NCBI GenBank assembly: GCA_030533445.1
Contig: JARPUW010000034.1
Location: 868,001-932,000 of the forward strand
Length of the DNA: 64,000 nucleotides
Origin: Cyprinodon diabolis
Lineage: Eukaryota > Chordata > Actinopteri > Cyprinodontiformes > Cyprinodontidae
Direction of reading: 5' to 3'
How positions within the stretch are numbered: position 1 is the stretch's first letter; every line of letters begins with the position of its first letter. The notes under the pieces are model-generated. The model worked only from the letters and a program-made list of their open reading frames with translations, did no database searches and had not been told where the DNA came from. Both the position numbers and the translations under genes were made by a program. This document shows positions 36,700 through 51,000 of the stretch, piece after piece.

Positions 36700-39600
36700 C
36701 ATCTAGAGCTGAAAACTAACAATATAAAGTAGATTTGAGCAGATGTTTTTGGTTCCAAGCTTCAAAAGAGAAGTTGAGGCCAAAACGCTCATTTCACAGT
36801 GAGATAATGCCATTTTGGCCTCTGGAGTTGTAACAGACAAACCATTAATGATACAGCCATGATCTTTTCTGGCAATCATCTAGAGCTGAAAACTAACAAT
36901 ATAAAGTAGATTTGACCAGATGTTTATGGTTCCAAGCTTCAAAACAGAAGTTGAGGCCAAAACGCTCTTTTCACAGTGAGATAATGCCATTTTGGCCTCT
37001 GGAGTTGTAACAGACAAACCATTAATGATACAGCCATGATGTTTTCTGGCAATCATCTAGAGCTGAAAACTAGCAATATAAAGTAGATTTGAGCAGATGT
37101 TTTTGGTTCCAAGCTTCAAATCAGAAGGTTCAGGCCAAAACGCTCTTTTCACAGTGAGATAATGCCATTTTGGCCTCTGGAGTTGTAACAGACAAACCAT
37201 TAATGATAGAGCCATGATCTTTTCTGGCAATCATCTAGAGCTGAAAACTAACAATATAAAGTAGATTTGAGCAGATGTTTATGGTTCCAAGCTTCAAAAC
37301 AGAAGTTGAGGCCAAAACGCTCTTTCCACAGTGAGATAATGCCATTTTGGCCTCTGGAGTTGTAACAGACAAACCATTAATGATACAGCCATGATCTTTT
37401 CTGGCAATCATCTAGAGCTGAAAACTAACAATATAAAGTAGATTTGAGCAGATGTTTTTGGTTCCAAGCTTCAAAACAGAAGTTGAGGCCAAAACGCTCA
37501 TTTCACAGTGAGATAATGCCATTTTGGGCTCTGGAGTTGTAACAGACAAACCATTAATGATACAGCCATAATCTTTTCTGGCAATCATCTAGAGCTGAAA
37601 ACTAACAATATAAAGTAGATTTGAGCAGATGTTTTTGGTTCCAAGCTTCAAAACAGAAGTTGAGGCCAAAACGCTCATTTCACAGTGAGATAATGCCATT
37701 TTGGCCTCTGGAGTTGTAACAGACAAACCATTAATGATACAGCCATGATCTTTTCTGGCAATCATCTAGAGCTGAAAACTAACAATATAAAGTAGATTTG
37801 AGCAGATGTTTTTGGTTCCAAGCTTCAAATCAGAAGTTGAGGCCAAAACGCTCATTTCACAGTGAGATAATGCCATTTTGGCCTCTGGAGTTGTAACAGA
37901 CAAACCATTAATGATACAGCCATGATCTTTTCTGGCAATCATCTAGAGCTGAAAACTAACAATATAAAGTAGATTTGAGCAGATGTTTTTGGTTCCAAGC
38001 TTCAAAACAGAAGTTGAGGCCAAAACGCTCATTTCACAGTGAGATAATGCCATTTTGGCCTCTGGAGTTGTAACAGACATACCATTAATGATACAGCCAC
38101 GATCTTTTCTGGCAATCATCTAGAGCTGAAAACTAACAATATAAAGTAGATTTGAGCAGATGTTTTTCGTTCCAAGCTTCAAAACAGAAGTTGAGGCCAA
38201 AACGCTCATTTCACAGTGAGATAATGCCATTTTGGCCTCTGGAGTTGTAACAGACAAACCATTAATGATACAGCCATAATCTTTTCTGGCAATCATCTAG
38301 AGCTGAAAACTAACAATATAAAGTAGATTTGAGCAGATGTTTTTGGTTCCAAGCTTCAAAACAGACGTTGAGGCCAAAACGCTCATTTCACAGTGAGATA
38401 ATGCCATTTTGGCCTCTGGAGTTGTAACAGACAAACCATTAATGATACAGCCATGATCTTTTCTGGCAATCATCTAGAGCTGAAAACTAACAATATAAAG
38501 TAGATTTGAGCAGATGTTTTTGGTTCCAAGCTTCAAATCAGAAGGTTGAGGCCAAAACGCTCTTTTCACAGTGAGATAATGCCATTTTGGCCTCTGGAGT
38601 TGTAACAGACAAACCATTAATGATACAGCCATGATCTTTTCTGGCAATCATCTAGAGCTGAAAACTAACAATATAAAGTAGATTTGAGCAGATGTTTTTG
38701 GTTCCAAGCTTCAAAACAGAAGTTGAGGCCAAAACGCTCATTTCACAGTGAGATAATGCCATTTTGGCCTCTGGAGTTGTAACAGACAAACCATTAATGA
38801 TACAGCCATGATCTTTTCTGGCAATCATCTAGAGCTGAAAACTAACAATATAAAGTAGATTTGAGCAGATGTTTTTGGTTCCAAGCTTCAAAACAGAAGT
38901 TGAGGCCAAAACGCTCATTTCACAGTGAGATAATGCCATTTTGGCCTCTGGAGTTGTAACAGACATACCATTAATGATACAGCCACGATCTTTTCTGGCA
39001 ATCATCTAGAGCTGAAAACTAACAATATAAAGTAGATTTGAGCAGATGTTTTTCGTTCCAAGCTTCAAAACAGAAGTTGAGGCCAAAACGCTCATTTCAC
39101 AGTGAGATAATGCCATTTTGGCCTCTGGAGTTGTAACAGACAAACCATTAATGATACAGCCATAATCTTTTCTGGCAATCATCTAGAGCTGAAAACTAAC
39201 AATATAAAGTAGATTTGAGCAGATGTTTTTGGTTCCAAGCTTCAAAACAGAAGTTGAGGCCAAAACGCTCATTTCACAGTGAGATAATGCCATTTTGGCC
39301 TCTGGAGTTGTAACAGACAAACCATTAATGATACAGCCATGATCTTTTCTGGCAATCATCTAGAGCTGAAAACTAACAATATAAAGTAGATTTGAGCAGA
39401 TGTTTTTGGTTCCAAGCTTCAAATCAGAAGGTTGAGGCCAAAACGCTCTTTTCACAGTGAGATAATGCCATTTTGGCCTCTGGAGTTGTAACAGACAAAC
39501 CATTAATGATACAGCCATGATCTTTTCTGGCAATCATCTAGAGCTGAAAACTAACAATATAAAGTAGATTTGAGCAGATGTTTTTGGTTCCAAGCTTCAA

Positions 39601-42600
39601 AACAGAAGTTGAGGCCAAAACGCTCATTTCACAGTGAGATAATGCCATTTTGGCCTCTGGAGTTGTAACAGACAAACCATTAATGATACAGCCATGATCT
39701 TTTCTGGCAATCATCTAGAGCTGAAAACTAACAATATAAAGTAGATTTGAGCAGATGTTTTTGGTTCCAAGCTTCAAATCAGAAGGTTGAGGCCAAAACG
39801 CTCTTTTCACAGTGAGATAATGCCATTTTGGCCTCTGGAGTTGTAACAGACAAACCATTAATGATACAGCCATGATCTTTTCTGGCAATCATCTAGAGCT
39901 GAAAACTAACAATATAAAGTAGATTTGAGCAGATGTTTTTGGTTCCAAGCTTCAAAACAGAAGTTGAGGCCAAAACGCTCATTTCACAGTGAGATAATGC
40001 CATTTTGGCCTCTGGAGTTGTAACAGACAAACCATTAATGATACAGCCATGATCTTTTCTGGCAATCATCTAGAGCTGAAAACTAACAATATAAAGTAGA
40101 TTTGAGCAGATGTTTTTGGTTCCAAGCTTCAAAACAGAAGTTGAGGCCAAAACGCTCATTTCACAGTGAGATAATGCCATTTTGGCCTCTGGAGTTGTAA
40201 CAGACATACCATTAATGATACAGCCACGATCTTTTCTGGCAATCATCTAGAGCTGAAAACTAACAATATAAAGTAGATTTGAGCAGATGTTTTTGGTTCC
40301 AAGCTTCAAAACAGAAGTTGAGGCCAAAACGCTCATTTCACAGTGAGATAATGCCATTTTGGCCTCTGGAGTTGTAACAGACAAACCATTAATGATACAG
40401 CCATAATCTTTTCTGGCAATCATCTAGAGCTGAAAACTAACAATATAAAGTAGATTTGAGCAGATGTTTTTGGTTCCAAGCTTCAAAACAGAAGTTGAGG
40501 CCAAAACGCTCATTTCACAGTGAGATAATGCCATTTTGGCCTCTGGAGTTGTAACAGACAAACCATTAATGATACAGCCATGATCTTTTCTGGCAATCAT
40601 CTAGAGCTGAAAACTAACAATATAAAGTAGATTTGAGCAGATGTTTTTGGTTCCAAGCTTCAAATCAGAAGGTTGAGGCCAAAACGCTCTTTTCACAGTG
40701 AGATAATGCCATTTTGGCCTCTGGAGTTGTAACAGACAAACCATTAATGATACAGCCATGATCTTTTCTGGCAATCATCTAGAGCTGAAAACTAACAATA
40801 TAAAGTAGATTTGAGCAGATGTTTTTGGTTCCAAGCTTCAAAACAGAAGTTGAGGCCAAAACGCTCATTTCACAGTGAGATAATGCCATTTTGGCCTCTG
40901 GAGTTGTAACAGACAAACCATTAATGATACAGCCATGATCTTTTCTGGCAATCATCTAGAGCTGAAAACTAACAATATAAAGTAGATTTGAGCAGATGTT
41001 TTTGGTTCCAAGCTTCAAATCAGAAGGTTGAGGCCAAAACGCTCTTTTCACAGTGAGATAATGCCATTTTGGCCTCTGGAGTTGTAACAGACAAACCATT
41101 AATGATAGAGCCATGATCTTTTCTGGCAATCATCTAGAGCTGAAAACTAACAATATAAAGTAGATTTGAGCAGATGTTTTTGGTTCCAAGCTTCAAAACA
41201 GAAGTTGAGGCCAAAACGCTCATTTCACAGTGAGATAATGCCATTTTGGCCTCTCGAGTTGTAACAGACAAACCATTAATGATACAGCCATGATCTTTTC
41301 TGGCAATCATCTAGAGCTGAAAACTAACAATATAAAGTAGATTTGAGCAGATGTTTTTGGTTCCAAGCTTCAAATCAGAAGGTTGAGGCCAAAACGTTCT
41401 TTTCACAGTGAGATAATGCCATTTTGGCCTCTGGAGTTGTAACAGACAAACCATTAATGATAGAGCCATGATCTTTTCTGGCAATCATCTAGAGCTGAAA
41501 ACCAACAATATAAAGTAGATTTGAGCAGATGTTTATGGTTCCAAGCTTCAAAATAGAAGTTGAGGCCAAAACGCTCTTTTCACAGTGAGATAATGCCATT
41601 TTGGCCTCTGGAGTTGTAACAGACAAACCATTAATGATACAACCATGATCTTTTCTGGCAATCATCTAGAGCTGAAAACTAACAATATAAAGTAGATTTG
41701 AGCAGATGTTTTTGGTTCCAAGCTTCAAAATAGAAGTTGAGGCCAAAACGCTCATTTCACAGTGAGATAATGCCATTTTGGCCTCTGGAGTTGTAACAGA
41801 CAAACCATTAATGATACAGCCATGATCTTTTCTGGTAATCATCTAGAGCTGAAAACTAACAATATAAAGTAGATTTGAGCAGATGTTTTTGGTTCCAAGC
41901 TTCAAAACAGAAGTTGAGGCCAAAACGCTCATTTCACAGTGAGATAATGCCATTTTGGCCTCTGGAGTTGTAACAGACAAACCATTAATGATACAGCCAT
42001 GATCTTTTCTGGCAATCATCTAGAGCTGAAAACTAACAATATAAAGTAGATTTGAGCAGATGTTTTTGGTTCCAAGCTTCAAATCAGAAGGTTGAGGCCA
42101 AAACGCTCTTTTCACAGTGAGATAATGCCATTTTGGCCTCTGGAGTTGTAACAGACAAACCATTAATGATACAGCCATGATCTTTTCTGGCAATCATCTA
42201 GAGCTGAAAACTAACAATATAAAGTAGATTTGAGCAGATGTTTTTGGTTCCAAGCTTCAAAACAGAAGTTGAGGCCAAAACGCTCATTTCACAGTGAGAT
42301 AATGCCATTTTGGCCTCTGGAGTTGTAACAGACAAACCATTAATGATACAGCCATGATCTTTTCTGGCAATCTTCTAGAGCTGAAAACTAACAATATAAA
42401 GTAGATTTGAGCAGATGTTTTTGGTTCCAAGCTTCAAATCAGAAGGTTGAGGCCAAAACGCTCTTTTCACAGTGAGATAATGCCATTTTGGCCTCTGGAG
42501 TTGTAACAGACAAACCATTAATGATAGAGCCATGATCTTTTCTGGCAATCATCTAGAGCTGAAAACTAACAATATAAAGTAGATTTGAGCAGATGTTTTT

Positions 42601-43257
42601 GGTTCCAAGCTTCAAAACAGAAGTTGAGGCCAAAACGCTCATTTCACAGTGAGATAATGCCATTTTGGCCTCTCGAGTTGTAACAGACAAACCATTAATG
42701 ATACAGCCATGATCTTTTCTGGCAATCATCTAGAGCTGAAAACTAACAATATAAAGTAGATTTGAGCAGATGTTTTTGGTTCCAAGCTTAAATCAGAAGG
42801 TTGAGGCCAAAACGCTCTTTTCAGAGTGAGATAATGCCATTTTGGCCTCTGGAGTTGTAACAGACAAACCATTAATGATAGAGCCATGATCTTTTCTGGC
42901 AATCATCTAGAGCTGAAAACCAACAATATAAAGTAGATTTGAGCAGATGTTTATGGTTCCAAGCTTCAAAATAGAAGTTGAGGCCAAAACGCTCTTTTCA
43001 CAGTGAGATAATGCCATTTTGGCCTCTGGAGTTGTAACAGACAAACCATTAATGATACAACCATGATCTTTTCTGGCAATCATCTAGAGCTGAAAACTAA
43101 CAATATAAAGTAGATTTGAGCAGATGTTTTTGGTTCCAAGCTTCAAAATAGAAGTTGAGGCCAAAACGCTCATTTCACAGTGAGATAATGCCATTTTGGC
43201 CTCTGGAGTTGTAACAGACAAACCATTAATGATACAGCCATGATCTTTTCTGGTAAT
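36700..43257 (+). repeat. 37-monomer segmental copy of 27,660-33,331
   Basis: It repeats the AAAAGAG, GACCAG, AACTAGCAAT, CTCTTTCC, TTTTGGGCTC and TTTTTCGTTCC series at an offset of exactly 9,040 bp, then at 9,926 bp after a five-monomer gain (886 bp). New changes relative to the source are CAGACGTTG (near 38,363) and CAGAGTGAG in the C-deleted monomer (42,727). It ends with the CTGGTAATC monomer just before the TTGGGCAG monomer at 43,258. Confidence 0.88.
37940..39711 (+). repeat. Five-monomer tandem duplication (2 x 886 bp)
   Basis: Units 37,940-38,825 and 38,826-39,711 have the same order: GCCACGATC monomer, TTTTTCGTTCC/GCCATAATC monomer, type A, type B, type A. The homologous source at 28,900-29,785 holds a single unit, so the duplication happened after the 9-kb segment was copied. 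Only the first unit has CAGACGTTG, so that substitution is private to one copy. Confidence 0.87.
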
Positions 43258-46200
43258 CATCTAGAGCTGAAAACTAACAATATAAAGTAGATTTGGGCAG
43301 ATGTTTTTGGTTCCAAGCTTCAAAACAGAAGTTGAGGCCAAAACGCTCATTTCACAGTGAGATAATGCCATTTTGGCCTCTGGAGTTGTAACAGACATAC
43401 CATTAATGATACAGCCACGATCTTTTCTGGCAATCATCTAGAGCTGAAAACTAACAATATAAAGTAGATTTGAGCAGATGTTTTTGGTTCCAAGCTTCAA
43501 AACAGAAGTTGAGGCCAAAACGCTCATTTCACAGTGAGATAATGCCATTTTGGCCTCTGGAGTTGTAACAGACAAACCATTAATGATACAGCCATAATCT
43601 TTTCTGGCAATCATCTAGAGCTGAAAACTAACAATATAAAGTAGATTTGAGCAGATGTTTTTGGTTCCAAGCTTCAAAACAGAAGTTGAGGCCAAAACGC
43701 TCATTTCACAGTGAGATAATGCCATTTTGGCCTCTGGAGTTGTAACAGACAAACCATTAATGATACAGCCATGATCTTTTCTGGCAATCATCTAGAGCTG
43801 AAAACTAACAATATAAAGTAGATTTGAGCAGATGTTTTTGGTTCCAAGCTTCAAATCAGAAGGTTGAGGCCAAAACGCTCTTTTCACAGTGAGATAATGC
43901 CATTTTGGCCTCTGGAGTTGTAACAGACAAACCATTAATGATACAGCCATGATCTTTTCTGGCAATCATCTAGAGCTGAAAACTAACAATATAAAGTAGA
44001 TTTGAGCAGATGTTTTTGGTTCCAAGCTTCAAAACAGAAGTTGAGGCCAAAACGCTCATCTCACAGTGAGATAATGCCATTTTGGCCTCTGGAGTTGTAA
44101 CAGACAAACCATTAATGATACAGCCATGATCTTTTCTGGCAATCATCTAGAGCTGAAAACTAACAATATAAAGTAGATTTGAGCAGATGTTTTTGGTTCC
44201 AAGCTTCAAAACAGAAGTTGAGGCCAAAACGCTCATTTCACAGTGAGATAATGCCATTTTGGCCTCTGGAGTTGTAACAGACAAACCATTAATGATACAG
44301 CCATGATCTTTTCTGGCAATCATCTAGAGCTGAAAACTAACAATATAAAGTAGATTTGAGCAGATGTTTTTGGTTCCAAGCTTCAAATCAGAAGGTTGAG
44401 GCCAAAACGCTCTTTTCACAGTGAGATAATGCCATTTTGGCCTCTGGAGTTGTAACAGACAAACCATTAATGATACAGCCATGATCTTTTCTGGCAATCA
44501 TCTAGAGCTGAAAACTAACAATATAAAGTAGATTTGAGCAGATGTTTTTGGTTCCAAGCTTCAAAACAGAAGTTGAGGCCAAAACGCTCATTTCACAGTG
44601 AGATAATGCCATTTTGGCCTCTGGAGTTGTAACAGACAAACCATTAATGATACAGCCATGATCTTTTCTGGCAATCATCTAGAGCTGAAAACTAACAATA
44701 TAAAGTAGATTTGAGCAGATGTTTTTGGTTCCAAGCTTCAAATCAGAAGGTTGAGGCCAAAACGCTCTTTTCACAGTGAGATAATGCCATTTTGGCCTCT
44801 GGAGTTGTAACAGACAAACCATTAATGATAGAGCCATGATCTTTTCTGGCAATCATCTAGAGCTGAAAACTAACAATATAAAGTAGATTTGAGCAGATGT
44901 TTTTGGTTCCAAGCTTCAAAACAGAAGTTGAGGCCAAAACGCTCATTTCACAGTGAGATAATGCCATTTTGGCCTCTCGAGTTGTAACAGACAAACCATT
45001 AATGATACAGCCATGATCTTTTCTGGCAATCATCTAGAGCTGAAAACTAACAATATAAAGTAGATTTGAGCAGATGTTTTTGGTTCCAAGCTTCAAATCA
45101 GAAGGTTGAGGCCAAAACGTTCTTTTCACAGTGAGATAATGCCATTTTGGCCTCTGGAGTTGTAACAGACAAACCATTAATGATAGAGCCATGATCTTTT
45201 CTGGCAATCATCTAGAGCTGAAAACCAACAATATAAAGTAGATTTGAGCAGATGTTTATGGTTCCAAGCTTCAAAATAGAAGTTGAGGCCAAAACGCTCT
45301 TTTCACAGTGAGATAATGCCATTTTGGCCTCTGGAGTTGTAACAGACAAACCATTAATGATACAACCATGATCTTTTCTGGCAATCATCTAGAGCTGAAA
45401 ACTAACAATATAAAGTAGATTTGAGCAGATGTTTTTGGTTCCAAGCTTCAAAATAGAAGTTGAGGCCAAAACGCTCATTTCACAGTGAGATAATGCCATT
45501 TTGGCCTCTGGAGTTGTAACAGACAAACCATTAATGATACAGCCATGATCTTTTCTGGTAATCATCTAGAGCTGAAAACTAACAATATAAAGTAGATTTG
45601 AGCAGATGTTTTTGGTTCCAAGCTTCAAAACAGAAGTTGAGGCCAAAACGCTCATTTCACAGTGAGATAATGCCATTTTGGCCTCTGGAGTTGTAACAGA
45701 CAAACCATTAATGATACAGCCATGATCTTTTCTGGCAATCATCTAGAGCTGAAAACTAACAATATAAAGTAGATTTGAGCAGATGTTTTTGGTTCCAAGC
45801 TTCAAATCAGAAGGTTGAGGCCAAAACGCTCTTTTCACAGTGAGATAATGCCATTTTGGCCTCTGGAGTTGTAACAGACAAACCATTAATGATACAGCCA
45901 TGATCTTTTCTGGCAATCATCTAGAGCTGAAAACTAACAATATAAAGTAGATTTGAGCAGATGTTTTTGGTTCCAAGCTTCAAAACAGAAGTTGAGGCCA
46001 AAACGCTCATTTCACAGTGAGATAATGCCATTTTGGCCTCTGGAGTTGTAACAGACAAACCATTAATGATACAGCCATGATCTTTTCTGGCAATCTTCTA
46101 GAGCTGAAAACTAACAATATAAAGTAGATTTGAGCAGATGTTTTTGGTTCCAAGCTTCAAATCAGAAGGTTGAGGCCAAAACGCTCTTTTCACAGTGAGA

Positions 46201-46980
46201 TAATGCCATTTTGGCCTCTGGAGTTGTAACAGACAAACCATTAATGATAGAGCCATGATCTTTTCTGGCAATCATCTAGAGCTGAAAACTAACAATATAA
46301 AGTAGATTTGAGCAGATGTTTTTGGTTCCAAGCTTCAAAACAGAAGTTGAGGCCAAAACGCTCATTTCACAGTGAGATAATGCCATTTTGGCCTCTCGAG
46401 TTGTAACAGACAAACCATTAATGATACAGCCATGATCTTTTCTGGCAATCATCTAGAGCTGAAAACTAACAATATAAAGTAGATTTGAGCAGATGTTTTT
46501 GGTTCCAAGCTTAAATCAGAAGGTTGAGGCCAAAACGCTCTTTTCAGAGTGAGATAATGCCATTTTGGCCTCTGGAGTTGTAACAGACAAACCATTAATG
46601 ATAGAGCCATGATCTTTTCTGGCAATCATCTAGAGCTGAAAACCAACAATATAAAGTAGATTTGAGCAGATGTTTATGGTTCCAAGCTTCAAAATAGAAG
46701 TTGAGGCCAAAACGCTCTTTTCACAGTGAGATAATGCCATTTTGGCCTCTGGAGTTGTAACAGACAAACCATTAATGATACAACCATGATCTTTTCTGGC
46801 AATCATCTAGAGCTGAAAACTAACAATATAAAGTAGATTTGAGCAGATGTTTTTGGTTCCAAGCTTCAAAATAGAAGTTGAGGCCAAAACGCTCATTTCA
46901 CAGTGAGATAATGCCATTTTGGCCTCTGGAGTTGTAACAGACAAACCATTAATGATACAGCCATGATCTTTTCTGGTAAT
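43258..46980 (+). repeat. 21-monomer segment repeating the end of the previous block
   Basis: Its last 13 monomers match those of the previous block at an offset of 3,723-3,724 bp: CTCGAG at about 41,254 and 42,673 against 44,978 and 46,397, the CGTTCTTTT monomer at 41,308 against 45,031, and the C-deleted monomer with CAGAGTGAG at 42,727 against 46,450. Since CAGAGTGAG is absent from the older copy at 32,801, this duplication is younger than the 9.9-kb one. A private CTCATCTCAC occurs near 44,057. Confidence 0.88.
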
Positions 46981-48044
46981 CATCTAGAGCTGAAAACTAA
47001 CAATATAAAGTAGATTTGGGCAGATGTTTTTGGTTCCAAGCTTCAAAACAGAAGTTGAGGCCAAAACGCTCATTTCACAGTGAGATAATGCCATTTTGGC
47101 CTCTGGAGTTGTAACAGACATACCATTAATGATACAGCCACGATCTTTTCTGGCAATCATCTAGAGCTGAAAACTAACAATATAAAGTAGATTTGAGCAG
47201 ATGTTTTTGGTTCCAAGCTTCAAAACAGAAGTTGAGGCCAAAACGCTCATTTCACAGTGAGATAATGCCATTTTGGCCTCTGGAGTTGTAACAGACAAAC
47301 CATTAATGATACAGCCATAATCTTTTCTGGCAATCATCTAGAGCTGAAAACTAACAATATAAAGTAGATTTGAGCAGATGTTTTTGGTTCCAAGCTTCAA
47401 AACAGAAGTTGAGGCCAAAACGCTCATTTCACAGTGAGATAATGCCATTTTGGCCTCTGGAGTTGTAACAGACAAACCATTAATGATACAGCCATGATCT
47501 TTTCTGGCAATCATCTAGAGCTGAAAACTAACAATATAAAGTAGATTTGAGCAGATGTTTTTGGTTCCAAGCTTCAAATCAGAAGGTTGAGGCCAAAACG
47601 CTCTTTTCACAGTGAGATAATGCCATTTTGGCCTCTGGAGTTGTAACAGACAAACCATTAATGATACAGCCATGATCTTTTCTGGCAATCATCTAGAGCT
47701 GAAAACTAACAATATAAAGTAGATTTGAGCAGATGTTTTTGGTTCCAAGCTTCAAAACAGAAGTTGAGGCCAAAACGCTCATTTCACAGTGAGATAATGC
47801 CATTTTGGCCTCTGGAGTTGTAACAGACAAACCATTAATGATACAGCCATGATCTTTTCTGGCAATCATCTAGAGCTGAAAACTAACAATATAAAGTAGA
47901 TTTGAGCAGATGTTTTTGGTTCCAAGCTTCAAATCAGAAGGTTGAGGCCAAAACGCTCTTTTCACAGTGAGATAATGCCATTTTGGCCTCTGGAGTTGTA
48001 ACAGACAAACCATTAATGATAGAGCCATGATCTTTTCTGGCAAT
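46981..48044 (+). repeat. Six-monomer restart of the HOR
   Basis: TTGGGCAG/GCCACGATC, GCCATAATC, type A, type B, type A and type B with GATAGAGCC follow one another. The first five repeat 43,258-44,143 at an offset of 3,723; the sixth (GATAGAGCC) does not fit the next position. It leads into the GATTCGAGC marker family without any CTCGAG or CTTCTAG monomer. The last GTAATC end in the clean part of the window lies just before 46,981. Confidence 0.82.
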
Positions 48045-51000
48045 CATCTAGAGCTGAAAACTAACAATATAAAGTAGATTTGAGCAGATGTTTTTGGTTC
48101 CAAGCTTCAAAACAGAAGTTGAGGCCAAAACGCTCATTTCAAAGTGAGATAATGCCATTTTGGCCTCTGGAGTTGTAACAGACAAACCATTAATGATACA
48201 GCCATGATCTTTTCTGGCAATCATCTAGAGCTGAAAACTAACAATATAAAGTAGATTCGAGCAGATGTTTTTGGTTCCAAGCTTCAAATCAGAAGTTGAG
48301 GCCAAAACGTTCTTTTCACAGTGAGATAATGCCACTTTGGCCTCTGGAGTTGTAACAGACAAACCATTAATGATACAGCCATGATCTTTTCTGGCAATCA
48401 TCTAGAGCTGAAAACTAACAATATAAAGTAGATTTGAGCAGATGTTTTTGGTTCCAAGCTTCAAAACAGAAGTTGAGGCCAAAACGCTCATTTCACAGTG
48501 AGATAATGCCATTTTGGCCTCTGGAGTTGTAACAGACAAACCATTAATGATACAGCCATGATCTTTTCTGGCAATCATCTAGAGCTGAAAACTAACACTA
48601 TAAAGTAGATTTGAGCAGATGTTTTTGGTTCCAAGCTTCAAATCAGAAGGTTGAGGCCAAAACGCTCTTTTCACAGTGAGATAATGCCATTTTGGCCTCT
48701 GAAGTTGTAACAGACAAACCATTAATGATACAGCCATGATCTTTTCTGGCAATCATCTAGAGCTGAAAACTAACAATATAAAGTAGATTTGAGCAGATGT
48801 TTATGGTTCCAAGCTTCAAAACAGAAGTTGAGGCCAAAACGCTCATTTCACAGTGAGATAATGCCATTTTGGCCTCTGGAGTTGTAACAGACAAACCATT
48901 AATGATACAGCCATGATCTTTTCTGGCAATCATCTAGAGCTGAAAACTAACAATATAAAGTAGATTTGATCAGATGTTTTTGGTTCCAAGCTTCAAAACA
49001 GAAGTTGAGGCCAAAACGCTCATTTCACAGTGAGATAATGCCATTTTGGCCTCTGGAGTTGTAACAGACAAACCATTAATGATACAGCCATGATCTTTTC
49101 TGGCAATCATCTAGAGCTGAAAACTAACAATATAAAGTAGATTTGAGCAGATGTTTTTGGTTCCAAGCTTCAAAACAGAAGTTGAGGCCAAAACGCTCAT
49201 TTCACAGTGAGATAATGCCATTTTGGCCTCTGGAGTTGTAACAGACAAACCATTAATGATACAGCCATGATCTTTTCTGGCAATCATCTAGAGCTGAAAA
49301 CTAACAATATAAAGTAGATTTGAGCAGATGTTTTTGGTTCCAAGCTTCAAATCAGAAGGTTGAGGCCAAAACGCTCTTTTCACAGTGAGATAATGCCATT
49401 TTGGCCTCTGGAGTTGTAACAGACAAACCATTAATGATAGAGCCATGATCTTTTCTGGCAATCATCTAGAGCTGAAAACTAACAATATAAAGTAGATTTG
49501 AGCAGATGTTTTTGGTTCCAAGCTTCAAAACAGAAGTTGAGGCCAAAACGCTCATTTCAAAGTGAGATAATGCCATTTTGGCCTCTGGAGTTGTAACAGA
49601 CAAACCATTAATGATACAGCCATGATCTTTTCTGGCAATCATCTAGAGCTGAAAACTAACAATATAAAGTAGATTCGAGCAGATGTTTTTGGTTCCAAGC
49701 TTCAAATCAGAAGTTGAGGCCAAAACGTTCTTTTCACAGTGAGATAATGCCACTTTGGCCTCTGGAGTTGTAACAGACAAACCATTAATGATACAGCCAT
49801 GATCTTTTCTGGCAATCATCTAGAGCTGAAAACTAACAATATAAAGTAGATTTGAGCAGATGTTTTTGGTTCCAAGCTTCAAAACAGAAGTTGAGGCCAA
49901 AACGCTCATTTCACAGTGAGATAATGCCATTTTGGCCTCTGGAGTTGTAACAGACAAACCATTAATGATACAGCCATAATCTTTTCTGGCAATCATCTAG
50001 AGCTGAAAACTAACAATATAAAGTAGATTTGAGCAGATGTTTTTGGTTCCAAGCTTCAAAACAGAAGTTGAGGCCAAAACGCTCATTTCACAGTGAGATA
50101 ATGCCATTTTGGCCTCTGGAGTTGTAACAGACAAACCATTAATGATACAGCCATGATCTTTTCTGGCAATCATCTAGAGCTGAAAACTAACAATATAAAG
50201 TAGATTTGAGCAGATGTTTTTGGTTCCAAGCTTCAAAACAGAAGTTGAGGCCAAAACGCTCATTTCACAGTGAGATAATGCCATTTTGGCCTCTGGAGTT
50301 GTAACAGACAAACCATTAATGATACAGCCATGATCTTTTCTGGCAATCATCTAGAGCTGAAAACTAACACTATAAAGTAGATTTGAGCAGATGTTTTTGG
50401 TTCCAAGCTTCAAATCAGAAGGTTGAGGCCAAAACGCTCTTTTCACAGTGAGATAATGCCATTTTGGCCTCTGAAGTTGTAACAGACAAACCATTAATGA
50501 TACAGCCATGATCTTTTCTGGCAATCATCTAGAGCTGAAAACTAACAATATAAAGTAGATTTGAGCAGATGTTTATGGTTCCAAGCTTCAAAACAGAAGT
50601 TGAGGCCAAAACGCTCATTTCACAGTGAGATAATGCCATTTTGGCCTCTGGAGTTGTAACAGACAAACCATTAATGATACAGCCATGATCTTTTCTGGCA
50701 ATCATCTAGAGCTGAAAACTAACAATATAAAGTAGATTTGATCAGATGTTTTTGGTTCCAAGCTTCAAAACAGAAGTTGAGGCCAAAACGCTCATTTCAC
50801 AGTGAGATAATGCCATTTTGGCCTCTGGAGTTGTAACAGACAAACCATTAATGATACAGCCATGATCTTTTCTGGCAATCATCTAGAGCTGAAAACTAAC
50901 AATATAAAGTAGATTTGGGCAGATGCTTTTGGTTCCAAGCTTCAAAACAGAAGTTGAGGCCAAAACGCTCATTTCACAGTGAGATAATGCCATTTTGGCC

